A stretch of DNA of 64,000 bases from Ignavibacteriota bacterium (GTDB lineage Bacteria; Bacteroidota; Ignavibacteria; UBA10030; SZUA-254): positions 1 through 64,000 of the forward strand of contig JANYJZ010000034.1 in assembly GCA_025358305.1 (NCBI GenBank), written 5' to 3'. Within the stretch, counting starts at the first letter, position 1; each line of letters opens with the position of its first letter. Shown here in pieces: positions 49,734 to 58,536 of the stretch. The notes beneath the pieces were generated by a model, which worked only from the letters and a program-made list of their open reading frames with translations, was not told the DNA's origin and did no database searches. The translations under genes were made by a program, and so were the position numbers.

Positions 49734-51203
49734 TCAGGGGTTTATAGTGGTCTGTGAAGTCACAGAATAATGCCGATTCCTGGTAACGCTTCCGAGGAAC
49801 CGCTCCCCATCCCAGTACTGGACGCCCTTGCGTAGCGACTCGAAATATGGATCATCAAGGCGCGAGGACAACTTGCCTTCCTGCTCAAACAACCTATGCG
49901 ACGCCGTAAATGAGTCGGACGCCCGGACGTTGATGCAGGTCATCGTGGAATCAAAGTAGTAATACAACGTTCCGCTTGACTGGCGCGCAGCCTCCTCTAT
50001 GGTGACTTCCATCATTCCATCATCGGTTATTCGAAGGTTTTGCACGACGTTCGTCACATCCGATGAATAGGTCATCAAGTCCGACAAGGGGAAGAGGATA
50101 TAATACTTCTCGGTTCCCGATCGGAATCCGGGCGGATAATACTGATCCGGGGCAGGGGCGCCGCCGTCCATCGCCCGAGGATCAAAGACGACGAGTGATG
50201 CGTGTTTCAGGCGATTATTCTGACCGCCGTAGACCAGTTCGTCCACGCCATCGTGATCGAGGTCTTTGTGGTCGAACTCTGTGAGTTGGCCAGGATGCCA
50301 ATATTCGCCAAGAAGCTTCCCATCGTTCGCATCGAGTCGGAGCAGCACATTCGGATGCCAGGGGTCATGCCGCGCCGCCGCCCACACCTCCACCTTGCCG
50401 GAATGCGCAAAATCCCCCGCCTCGATATGGTAGAACCGGTACAGATCGTTGTACTGTACGCCGCCAAGCGTGACGCTACGATGAAGTTCGTACCTCCATC
50501 GTTCATTCCCGTCACCGTTATAGCACACGACGAGATTGTTCTCGGGAAGGGTTCCGTTTGTCCATCCGAAGATGCAGAGGATCTCGTTTCCGCCATCCCC
50601 GTCGACATCCTGTATTCTCACCGCCCGATCGGGATGGCCCCGAAAACTTGACGAAAAGTTCGGAACATTAAAATTGGTCCCCAGATACTTCCGCCAAAGC
50701 TCGTCGCCGTGCGCGTTCTTCGTCACAAGGAATCCATCGATAACGTCCACAATGATCGGGTTTTTATCAAATCTGGGCCGTAGCGAGATGAGCGCGAACG
50801 CCAGGAGAGCCGCCGCAAATGGCACTGCGGCAAACGAACGTACGGGATGGTGCCGAACGAACCGCAGAGCGCGCTTCGATACGGATTGCCGGTATGGTTC
50901 GATGACTTCTGCGAAGGACTCGGCCAAACTATCGTTCTTTTCCGCCAGTCTGGCATTTCGTCCCGCCAGGGAATGACGATCGCCCGAGAGGAGCCTGTGC
51001 GCGAGAGCCGCGTCCTTTTCCGAGGCAGGGAGCTCCAAGGCAGATCGGACGCTCTTGTAGAATTCCTGCACTTTATAATAAAGCTCGCGGCAAAGGGAGC
51101 ATTGCTCAAGATGACGGGCGATCCTCTCCCGCTCGTCCCCGCCAAGGGTTTCCGGAGAGAGATCGAGTGTTCGAAGCTCAATTTCTGTGCAGTGTTGTGC
51201 CAT
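49734..51203 (-). CDS. Membrane protein with anti-sigma zinc finger and periplasmic FG-GAP-like region
   Basis: A 489-residue protein. The N-terminus has a ZAS-type zinc site, Cys5 ... His31-x3-Cys35-x2-Cys38 (HLEQCSLC), as in anti-sigma factors. A basic, helical linker leads to one transmembrane segment (about 121-142). The C-terminal 345 residues should be periplasmic and contain FG-GAP/VCBS-like calcium loops, DVDGDGGNE (199-207) and DLDHDGVDE (314-322), suggesting a beta-propeller. The upstream gene encodes a possible sigma-like protein. A transmembrane anti-sigma sensor is the natural hypothesis, but no partner is proven. The ribosome site is short (aagg directly before ATG). Confidence 0.8.
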   Translation of the reverse strand: MAQHCTEIELRTLDLSPETLGGDERERIARHLEQCSLCRELYYKVQEFYKSVRSALELPASEKDAALAHRLLSGDRHSLAGRNARLAEKNDSLAESFAEVIEPYRQSVSKRALRFVRHHPVRSFAAVPFAAALLAFALISLRPRFDKNPIIVDVIDGFLVTKNAHGDELWRKYLGTNFNVPNFSSSFRGHPDRAVRIQDVDGDGGNEILCIFGWTNGTLPENNLVVCYNGDGNERWRYELHRSVTLGGVQYNDLYRFYHIEAGDFAHSGKVEVWAAARHDPWHPNVLLRLDANDGKLLGEYWHPGQLTEFDHKDLDHDGVDELVYGGQNNRLKHASLVVFDPRAMDGGAPAPDQYYPPGFRSGTEKYYILFPLSDLMTYSSDVTNVVQNLRITDDGMMEVTIEEAARQSSGTLYYYFDSTMTCINVRASDSFTASHRLFEQEGKLSSRLDDPYFESLRKGVQYWDGERFLGSVTRNRHYSVTSQTTINP

Positions 51204-51333
51204 CCTTCAGTTCTTCAACGTAGTATGTAAAACCAGTGCCATCATTTCTTGATCCTCTCTTATCTATCCTATTCCAACAATTGGGTGCACCTGCTGAAAC
51301 ACGCCGAATAAAGAGTAAAAGAGCCGCCACTCC

Positions 51334-52371
51334 TCATAGGTCCGAAAGAACGCGGCTCGCCACCTCTTGACGGGCAAGCCGAAAGAGATACTCCATCTTC
51401 GCACGATAGTCTTGTTCATAATCTGCAGGCTCAATCTGCAGGTGGCGGCTGAGTTTGATGTAGAGCGACTCCGACGGCTCACTCCCGGCAAACCACTCGT
51501 CCAGGACGTCCTCCAGGGCATTGAAGATCCCGCGCGCCTCACTGTCGGTCAACTTGCCCTTGACGAGATACGTGAGGAGGATCTTCTCCTTCAATGCGTT
51601 CTCGACGTCGATGCGAATCCGCTGGAGCTCTTCCTGGCTCAATCCGTCTAACGACCAGGGATGATCCACGGACAGCTCTGGGTTGAAGTCGCTTTGAAAG
51701 ATCCCTTTTACCAGCCATACAAGCTCGATGAGCGGAATGCTGCGCCGGAAGTCACGTTGATTGCAAACGATGCCATGGAGAATCTCGAGCATCTGGGGGA
51801 TCGAGCTGCGGGAGCTGATCGCTGGGAGGAAGATGCGCCCAAGTTCATCCTGCGGAAACGGACCGAGCTCCTCGAGCGCATCGCCTTGGCGCGGGACGAG
51901 ACACAGGCCCCTGAAGTCCTTCTGCAAGGCGAAGTGACAGGAATCCTTCAACGCCTCCCGAATGTTCCGGTGAATGTGCGAGCCGGAAGGATCCATCTGC
52001 GAGTACAACCTGGCGAGCTGCGCTTCCGTGAATCGCAGAAGGAAACTCTTGTAGGCAAGGAAGAGCCCGTGATCCGGGATCGTGTCAAGCGTCCCGTCGA
52101 TCGAATCGATGAACTTGTGAAGCTTATAGAATCGGTCGTCCCCATCCCTGCTGAATGCTTCGGCGATGCAGTCGTACGCGAGATCGGTGACGGTGAGTCC
52201 TTGCCGGACGCACAGCGATGTGAGGGACGAGCGGAGAAATGTTAGGTGAGCCTGGATGATCGCACGGGAGAGCCTGATCAGCTCGGAGAGTTGATTCTCG
52301 GTAATATCATCCGAATCGATCCGCTTGAGAGCCAGTCTCAGTGGGTCCGTTGGTGCGCTTACCAGATGCAT
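51334..52371 (-). CDS. Unknown protein, possible divergent sigma-factor-like regulator
   Basis: A 345-residue soluble protein, mostly helical, with no clear family. Residues 30-85 (LSRAIIQAHLTFLRSSLTSL and GLTVTDLAYDCIAEAF) have a faint resemblance to sigma region 2 of ECF-type factors, with a DLxxDxxxxxF pattern where region 2.2 has DLxQDxF. I see no certain region-4 helix-turn-helix; the C-terminus is acidic and helical. The main support for a sigma-like role is the next gene, which has an anti-sigma zinc finger. It has its own promoter and an 80-nt leader. It could equally be an adaptor or an unrelated helical protein. Confidence 0.65.
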   Translation of the reverse strand: MHLVSAPTDPLRLALKRIDSDDITENQLSELIRLSRAIIQAHLTFLRSSLTSLCVRQGLTVTDLAYDCIAEAFSRDGDDRFYKLHKFIDSIDGTLDTIPDHGLFLAYKSFLLRFTEAQLARLYSQMDPSGSHIHRNIREALKDSCHFALQKDFRGLCLVPRQGDALEELGPFPQDELGRIFLPAISSRSSIPQMLEILHGIVCNQRDFRRSIPLIELVWLVKGIFQSDFNPELSVDHPWSLDGLSQEELQRIRIDVENALKEKILLTYLVKGKLTDSEARGIFNALEDVLDEWFAGSEPSESLYIKLSRHLQIEPADYEQDYRAKMEYLFRLARQEVASRVLSDL

Positions 52372-52456
52372 GAGTGCTCGTTAGGCTTCACTGCTCAGGA
52401 CAATACGTTGAGAGACGGGACATATATGGATCCTCCGAGGACTGATGCTCGGAAAC

Positions 52457-52485
52457 AAGGTAGCAATAACCGCCTACGTAGTCAA
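52457..52485 (-). promoter_or_regulatory. Promoter of the sigma-like/zinc-finger pair
   Basis: Minus-strand TTGACT (52480-52485) and TACCTT (52457-52462, followed by G) are exactly 17 bp apart. This gives a leader of roughly 80 nt to the ATG at 52371. Confidence 0.72.
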
Positions 52486-52967
52486 CCATAAGGGGGTCAC
52501 GACAAGAGACCAGCGCAAGCGCGGGAAAGACCCAAGGGACCAAGGAACCACCTATGCACTCCCGTGATTGAAAGGGGCCTTCGACACCGGATTGGGCGGA
52601 TCATTTAGCATCAGTTACGCATCAGAGGGAGAGTGTGCCCGAGCTTTGGGATCTTCACTCGAGGAGCGACACAATATGCGCGCGAGGGATCACAGATCCC
52701 CTTCGACTTCGGTATTGACGATGACGAAAAGACACTATCACTTGCATAAAGTATCATATAATAATACTATATGAAAGTGTCAGCGTTAAAACGTACAGGG
52801 CTCCTTTTCGTTAATTTCATGACCTCCGGAGACAGAAATGCTAACCATTTACAGTAAAGACCCTATTGGAGATGTCGCTCGTGCCAGGAGAATGCGACTG
52901 CAGGATAAATGCAGAGATCACGCCGTATTCCTCCCAGAGAAAGACAGATCACTTCAAGCACAGACCA
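52486..52967 (+). other. Intergenic stretch with an AT-rich island and a long imperfect hairpin
   Basis: This 482-bp stretch has no convincing gene. Its centre (52731-52781) is AT-rich and forms an imperfect hairpin closed by GACACT and AGTGTC; on the minus strand it is followed by TTTT and may end the meaB transcript. A plus-strand TTGCAT-N17-TACTAT element (52743-52771) resembles a promoter. It points at a 58-codon frame (ATG 52838 to stop 53014, with ggag 6 nt before) that overlaps the meaB 3' end and is doubtful. Confidence 0.5.
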
Positions 52968-53906
52968 TCACGTTGCCAACAGCTTCTCCACGACATCGTA
53001 CGGGGTCGTCTTGAAACTCAGGACTTGCTCCATGGACGATGAGAGGAGTTTCTCTCGACTTGCATTCCAAAACGTCACATGGAGCCGTTCGCTGATGAGT
53101 TCGTGGATCCGTTCTTCCAGCCGGACCGCTCTGCGCTTCACAAGCATCCCGGCCGACTCGAGCGAAGCACGGTGCTTCTCGATCATTTCTGCCACGGCCT
53201 CGATCCCCTTCCCGTCCTGTGCGACGGTCTGGAGGACATCGGGCATCCACCCCTCCCCATGCAGCTTGAATCCGAGCACTGTCTTGATCGACATGACCGC
53301 CTGTTCCGCGCCGGCGCGGTCGGACTTGTTCATCACGAAGAAATCCGCGATCTCCATCAGTCCAGCCTTCATCGCCTGAATGGAGTCTCCCGACTCCGGC
53401 ACGAGAACGACGACCGTCGTATCGGCCGCGCGGGCGATATCGAGTTCCGACTGCCCCACGCCGACAGTTTCAAGGAGAATAACATTGCACCCGGATGCGT
53501 CGAGAATATCGGCCGCCTCGCGCGCGGTCTTGCTCAGTCCGCCGAGGCTCCCCCGGGAGGCCATGCTCCGAATGAAGACGCCCTCATCGAGTTCCACGTC
53601 CGTCATCCGGACGCGGTCACCTAAAAGCGCCCCCCCCGTAAAGGGACTTGTCGGATCAACGGCAATGATACCGACCTTCTTCTTTTGGCTCCGGTAGAGT
53701 TTGGCGAGCTTGTTGGTAAGAGTGCTTTTCCCCGCTCCGGGAGGCCCCGTGATGCCGACGCAGTACGCTTTCCCGGTCTTGGGATAGATCGACCGAAGAA
53801 GTGCAACCGCGTCCGGATGCTCATTTTCCACCATGGAGATCCCCCGGGCGATCGCGACGCGGTCGCCGGCGAGCATGCGTTCCACAAATTGGGGGTCGAG
53901 AGGCAT
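52968..53906 (-). CDS. meaB: MeaB/ArgK-family GTPase, methylmalonyl-CoA mutase chaperone
   Basis: The start is ATG 53906 and the product has 312 residues. It has the P-loop GPPGAGKSTL, Walker-B-like LLETVGVGQSE, the NKSD base-specificity motif, and AVDPTSPFTGGALLGDRVRM typical of MeaB. The GTPase protects and reloads cobalamin-dependent methylmalonyl-CoA mutase or a related mutase. No mutase gene is in the window, so the partner is encoded elsewhere. It lies 2 bp after the epimerase gene. Confidence 0.93.
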   Translation of the reverse strand: MPLDPQFVERMLAGDRVAIARGISMVENEHPDAVALLRSIYPKTGKAYCVGITGPPGAGKSTLTNKLAKLYRSQKKKVGIIAVDPTSPFTGGALLGDRVRMTDVELDEGVFIRSMASRGSLGGLSKTAREAADILDASGCNVILLETVGVGQSELDIARAADTTVVVLVPESGDSIQAMKAGLMEIADFFVMNKSDRAGAEQAVMSIKTVLGFKLHGEGWMPDVLQTVAQDGKGIEAVAEMIEKHRASLESAGMLVKRRAVRLEERIHELISERLHVTFWNASREKLLSSSMEQVLSFKTTPYDVVEKLLAT

Positions 53907-53908
53907 GG

Positions 53909-54835
53909 CTACACCATCTTCTGTGTCTTGAAAAACTCGACGGTCTTCCTGAGGCCTTCCTTGAGAGGCATCGAGGCCGACCAGGAACCGGTTGTTTGGA
54001 GCAGCCGCGTATCCAAGACGCTTCGGAGCTGCTCCCCCTGCTTCGCCGGGGCATGGATCTCCTTGCATGACGAACCCGTAAGCTCTCTGAGGATCCCAAA
54101 GAGCTGGTTGACGTCCGCTTCGATGCCTGTGCCGACATTGAAGATGCCGGAACCGGCATGCTGGATCCCGAAAAGGGCCGCTTTCACGACGTCACCGACA
54201 TAGACGTAGTCTCTGGTCTGCTTCCCGTCGCCGTTGATCACGGGCTGTTCCCCGGCGAGCATCTTGCTCGTGAAGATCGCGATCACGCCCGCCTCGCCGT
54301 GGGGGTTTTGGCGCGGGCCGTAGACGTTGCCGAACCGGAGGCTGACATACTGCAACCCGAAGACCTCGTGATAATAGTAGAGGTACTTCTCGATCGAGAG
54401 TTTCGAGATGCCGTACGGCGAGATGGGCCGCAAGGGGTGCGTTTCATCGGCGGGGAACTTCTCCTGCTCGCCGTAGATCGCTCCTCCGGTCGAGGCGAAG
54501 ACGAACTTCTTCACGCCACACTTGCGCGATTGTTCCAACAGGTTCACGCTTCCCAGGATGTTCACCGAAGCGTCGAAGAGCGGGTCTTCCACCGATTTCC
54601 GGACATCCATCTGAGCGGCGAGATGCACAACTGCGTCGAATTTGCCTCGTTCAAAGAGCCCGGGCAGCTCCTTGCTCCTGATATCCAATTGGACGAACGT
54701 CGCCTTCGGGTTGACGTTCTCCTTCTTCCCCATGGAGAGGTCATCGATGATGGTGACCGCATGCCCCGCCTCGATGCAGGCATCGGCGATATGAGAGCCG
54801 ATAAAGCCGGCAGCGCCGGTAATGAGAATCTTCAC
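53909..54835 (-). CDS. NAD-dependent sugar-nucleotide epimerase (GalE-like SDR)
   Basis: A 308-residue extended SDR with the Rossmann motif GAAGFIGSHIADAC, the catalytic YxxxK in PYGISKLSIEKY, and FASTGGAIYGE before it. It resembles UDP-glucose/UDP-GlcNAc 4-epimerases, but the substrate cannot be fixed from sequence. It overlaps purD by 4 bp. With the glycosyltransferase upstream in the operon it may supply sugars for surface polysaccharide. Confidence 0.9.
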   Translation of the reverse strand: MKILITGAAGFIGSHIADACIEAGHAVTIIDDLSMGKKENVNPKATFVQLDIRSKELPGLFERGKFDAVVHLAAQMDVRKSVEDPLFDASVNILGSVNLLEQSRKCGVKKFVFASTGGAIYGEQEKFPADETHPLRPISPYGISKLSIEKYLYYYHEVFGLQYVSLRFGNVYGPRQNPHGEAGVIAIFTSKMLAGEQPVINGDGKQTRDYVYVGDVVKAALFGIQHAGSGIFNVGTGIEADVNQLFGILRELTGSSCKEIHAPAKQGEQLRSVLDTRLLQTTGSWSASMPLKEGLRKTVEFFKTQKMV

Positions 54836-56148
54836 GGTTGTTCCTCTTTCCGGAGCTGGCGCAGGCGCTCCACTCCCTTTTTTCCGATATCGCTCCGGTA
54901 ATAGGCCCCGTCGAACGTGATCTTTTCGACCGCGCGGTAGGCTCGGTCGATCGTCGCCTCAAGATCCGTTTCCGGCCCGATGGCGGTCACCCCGAGCACC
55001 CTTCCGCCGGAGGAGACGACCGCGTTCTTCTCTCTTGTCGTGCCGGCATGAAACACCATGACCTGTTCGTCGGCCAGCTTCACGGCATCCAATCCGACGA
55101 TCTGCTTCCCGGTCTCGTACGTATCAGGGTAGCCGCCGGAGGCGATGACGACGCAGACGGCTGAGAGCGGATGCAGATCGGCCTTCAGAGAGCCGATACC
55201 TCCCTCCACTGATGCGAGCAATAATTCGACCAGGTCGGTCTTCAATAAAGGCAGGATCACTTCAGTTTCGGGATCGCCGAACCGACAGTTGTATTCGATG
55301 ACCTTCGGGCCCGTCTCGGTGATCATGAGTCCCACGTAGAGGCAACCTCTATACGGATATCCATCTTTCCTCAGGCCGTCGATCGTCGGGCGGATGATCG
55401 TCCGGTTCACGATATCGAGCAGTTCCGGCGTCATCACCGGAGCAGGCGCGTACGCCCCCATGCCTCCGGTGTTCTTTCCGAGGTCGTTGTCAAAAATGCG
55501 CTTGTGGTCCTGTGCGGAGGAAAGTGTGACGAAGCCGGTTCCGTCGGTGATGGCAAAGACCGACGCCTCCTCCCCGTCGAGAAACTCTTCAATGACGACC
55601 TTTAGCCCCGCTTCGCCGAACGCCTTACGGCCCATCATGAGGTCGAGCACGTCGAGTGCGTCTTCCTTGGATTCACAGACGGAAACGCCTTTCCCCGCCG
55701 CAAGACCGTCGGCCTTGATGACTATGGGTACGGGGATCTCGTTGATGTAGCGTTCCGCGTCGTAGCGCTGGGAGAGTTCGAACGAGCGGAATTCCGCTGT
55801 CGGGATCCCGTGCTTCTGCATGAACTGCTTCGCGAAGGCCTTGCTCCCCTCGAGCTGGGCGGCCTTGCGGCCCGGGCCGAAGATCTTCAGTCCGCGCGCT
55901 TCGAACCGGTCAACGATGCCTTGCGTCAGGGGCTGCTCGGGGCCGACGACGGTGAGATCGACTTTCTGCGCGACCGCAAATCGCTGGAGGGCGTCAAGAT
56001 CCGTCGCCGGGATGGGGACGAGTTCTGCGATCTCACCGATCCCGGCGTTCCCCGGGGCGCACGAAAGCTTCGTCACGAGCGGGCTCTGGCGGATCTTCCA
56101 GGCCAGCGCATGTTCCCTACCGCCGGAGCCGATGATCAAGACGTGCAT
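54832..56148 (-). CDS. purD: Phosphoribosylamine-glycine ligase
   Basis: A 438-residue ATP-grasp enzyme with the N-terminus VLIIGSGGREHALAWK, the loop VIKADGLAAGKGVSVCES and the GARS signature RFGDPETEVILPLL. It forms glycinamide ribonucleotide in purine synthesis. It lies 20 bp after the glycosyltransferase gene in an operon headed by guaB, another purine gene. Confidence 0.97.
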   Translation of the reverse strand: MHVLIIGSGGREHALAWKIRQSPLVTKLSCAPGNAGIGEIAELVPIPATDLDALQRFAVAQKVDLTVVGPEQPLTQGIVDRFEARGLKIFGPGRKAAQLEGSKAFAKQFMQKHGIPTAEFRSFELSQRYDAERYINEIPVPIVIKADGLAAGKGVSVCESKEDALDVLDLMMGRKAFGEAGLKVVIEEFLDGEEASVFAITDGTGFVTLSSAQDHKRIFDNDLGKNTGGMGAYAPAPVMTPELLDIVNRTIIRPTIDGLRKDGYPYRGCLYVGLMITETGPKVIEYNCRFGDPETEVILPLLKTDLVELLLASVEGGIGSLKADLHPLSAVCVVIASGGYPDTYETGKQIVGLDAVKLADEQVMVFHAGTTREKNAVVSSGGRVLGVTAIGPETDLEATIDRAYRAVEKITFDGAYYRSDIGKKGVERLRQLRKEEQP

Positions 56149-56168
56149 GAGGGCATGGCGATTCGTTG

Positions 56169-57446
56169 TTAGTCGACGAGAAAGCCTAAGATCTTCGAGA
56201 GTTCGTTCGTCAGTACGACGCGGTCGTATTTCGTGACGATCTCTTCCTTCGGCCGCGGAAGCGTGTTCGAGACGAACTGGTGGTGATACTCTACGATGGC
56301 CGCCGCGATCCCGTCGACGTCCGCCGGGTCGACGATGACGCCCCCTTCGGCTTCTTTGAGCGTTTGGCGAATGAACCCGTCCGGTACGCAGGCGAGTATC
56401 GGTTTACGGGCCCCCAGATACTCATAGAACTTGCCGGGGGACTGCTTGTCGTTGTTGAGCATGAGCCAGAGAACGTCCGCCGACATGATATGCTGGACGC
56501 ATGGACGGTGGTCCAGATACCCGGTCACCGTGACGCTTTCCTCGAGCCCCATGTCGCGGATCATATTGAGATATTCGTCCTGAAAGATCCCGATGAACGT
56601 CGCTTCGATCTGGCCTTTGAGCGCGGAGTGTTCCGCGAACACCTTCTTGAGGGCCTTCAAAAAGTGCGCCGGCGTCCTGTCACCGTAGAAGATCCCTGCG
56701 TGGGTGATGCGCATCTTCTTCTTCGGCGGTACCGGCAATTTATCCTGCAGAAAATCCGCCGGGTCATACCCTTGGGGCAGGATCGTCACGTCATGGTACT
56801 CGAGGAACTTGTACCGCTTTAAGATCAGCTCCTTGACCCTTCGGTTCGTCGTGATGATCCGGGAGGCCGTTTTCAGGACATCCTTCTCTAGCCGGTAGTT
56901 CTTCCACCGGTGGAGCGGCGTCGGATAGTACTTCGTCGGGTACGCAAGCCACGGGTCGCGGTAGTCGACGACGAGCGGCTTCTTAAACTTCTTGGCGAGC
57001 GCCGCGCCGATCAACAGGTCGGTAAACGGCGGCGCCGTGGCAAAGATGACATCGTACCTCTGCTCTTCGAAGAGCTTCGAGGCGGCGGCGAACGCCTTTT
57101 TCTTCCACCCGATCTTATTGTCTGGGATAAAGAACGTGTCGCTGATGAACGTCAGTATCTTGCGCCAGCGTTCCGAAGGCATCTTCACGACGCCCTTCTT
57201 CCGGAAGAAGCGGTTCGGATCCAAGGATCCGACCCGTTCCACCGTCACCTTTTGCGGATGGATCTCGTCCAGGAGCGAGTAGTCCTGCGCGAAGTACCCC
57301 GTGGGAGTGACCGTCAGGACGGTCGGCTGCCAGCCGTATTCCGGCAGGTACTTCACGAACTTGAGCGTCCGTTGGACCCCCGAGAGGCCCATCGGAGGAA
57401 AATAGTAAGCGATGACGAGAACCTTGCGGTGCGGGGTAGCGCTCAT
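56169..57446 (-). CDS. Glycosyltransferase of GT4 type
   Basis: A 425-residue GT-B-fold protein with the N-terminal phrase VIAYYFPPMGLSGVQRTLKF and the nucleotide-sugar region YEYLGARKPILACVP. It probably transfers a sugar onto a lipid or polysaccharide at the inner face of the membrane. Donor and acceptor are unknown. It starts 22 bp after the M24 peptidase gene. Confidence 0.88.
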   Translation of the reverse strand: MSATPHRKVLVIAYYFPPMGLSGVQRTLKFVKYLPEYGWQPTVLTVTPTGYFAQDYSLLDEIHPQKVTVERVGSLDPNRFFRKKGVVKMPSERWRKILTFISDTFFIPDNKIGWKKKAFAAASKLFEEQRYDVIFATAPPFTDLLIGAALAKKFKKPLVVDYRDPWLAYPTKYYPTPLHRWKNYRLEKDVLKTASRIITTNRRVKELILKRYKFLEYHDVTILPQGYDPADFLQDKLPVPPKKKMRITHAGIFYGDRTPAHFLKALKKVFAEHSALKGQIEATFIGIFQDEYLNMIRDMGLEESVTVTGYLDHRPCVQHIMSADVLWLMLNNDKQSPGKFYEYLGARKPILACVPDGFIRQTLKEAEGGVIVDPADVDGIAAAIVEYHHQFVSNTLPRPKEEIVTKYDRVVLTNELSKILGFLVD

Positions 57447-57468
57447 GCGTCGAATCGAAAGCGTATGT

Positions 57469-58536
57469 TCAAAGAACCAGGAGCTCCTTTGGCGATCTGT
57501 TCAGCACCTCGCAGGAGGTCTCGCCGATAATGACATCATCTTCAATGCGTACACCGCCCAGATGCGGAATGTACACGCCGGGCTCGATCGTGACCACGTT
57601 CCCCGGCACCAACAGCGCGGTACTCATGACCGAGATCCTGGGCTGTTCGTGTATCTGGAGGCCGATGCCGTGTCCAAGGGAGTGGCGAAAGAACTTTTCG
57701 TACCCTTTCTTGCGTATGACGCCGCGGGCGACCGCGTCGAGTTCCTTGCCGCGGATGCCGCTCTTGGCCGCCTCGATCGCGGCTTCCTGTGCCGACCGGA
57801 CGACAGCGTAGATCTTCTTCGCTTCCGGCTTGATCCTACCGACGGCGACCGTGCGCGTCATATCGGAGTGATATCCTTCGTAGACCGCACCAAAATCGAG
57901 CGTCAAGAGCTCGCCATTGGCGATTTTCTTGAACGTCGCGCGTCCGTGCGGGAGCGCGCTGCGCTCGCCGCTCGCGACGATCGATTCGAACGCGTCGGCC
58001 TCGGCGCCATGTTTGCGCTGCCGATACGAGATCTCGGCGGCGATATCGAGTTCCGGGACGCCCGGCTTGATCAAGGGCAGTATCTCCGCAAATGTCGTAT
58101 CGGTGATCTCGACGGCACGCCGGATCTTGGCGATCTCGTTTGCATCTTTGACCGCGGCCAACTTTTCGACGACGTCCGCCTTCGGCAGGAACTTCACCTT
58201 GGGGAACATCTTCTTGAGTGCGAGGAACTGGGAGTAGAGCACCGTATTGCCGTCGAACCCGACGCGCATCCCCGGCTTCAGGAGCCGTTGCGCGCGGATC
58301 TTCTCAAAAAGGCTCCCTTGGGTGATGAGGATCTTCCATCCCCTGACTTGTTCCCGGACCTGCACGCTATAGCGCCCGTCCGTGATGAGCGCGGCGCCGT
58401 CTTTCGTGATGATGGCAACGCCGTTCGACCCGGTGAACCCGCTCATGTAGCGCAAGTGCGGCGGAAAGGTGACAAGGAATGCGTCGATCCGGAACGGATC
58501 GAACTGCGCGCAGAGCTGTTGAAGGCGGGAGAGCAT
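57469..58536 (-). CDS. Xaa-Pro dipeptidase/aminopeptidase P-family (M24B) peptidase
   Basis: A 355-residue M24B enzyme with a creatinase-type N-domain (1-125) and a catalytic domain showing all five metal ligands: Asp and Asp in LTLDFGAVYEGYHSDMTRT, His in FRHSLGHGIGL, Glu in VTIEPGVYIP and Glu in GVRIEDDV. It hydrolyses peptide bonds next to proline in the cytoplasm. Its ATG touches the guaB stop directly. It is distinct from the M24 enzyme at 14.7-15.9 kb, which lacks the compact PepQ-like length. Confidence 0.92.
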   Translation of the reverse strand: MLSRLQQLCAQFDPFRIDAFLVTFPPHLRYMSGFTGSNGVAIITKDGAALITDGRYSVQVREQVRGWKILITQGSLFEKIRAQRLLKPGMRVGFDGNTVLYSQFLALKKMFPKVKFLPKADVVEKLAAVKDANEIAKIRRAVEITDTTFAEILPLIKPGVPELDIAAEISYRQRKHGAEADAFESIVASGERSALPHGRATFKKIANGELLTLDFGAVYEGYHSDMTRTVAVGRIKPEAKKIYAVVRSAQEAAIEAAKSGIRGKELDAVARGVIRKKGYEKFFRHSLGHGIGLQIHEQPRISVMSTALLVPGNVVTIEPGVYIPHLGGVRIEDDVIIGETSCEVLNRSPKELLVL

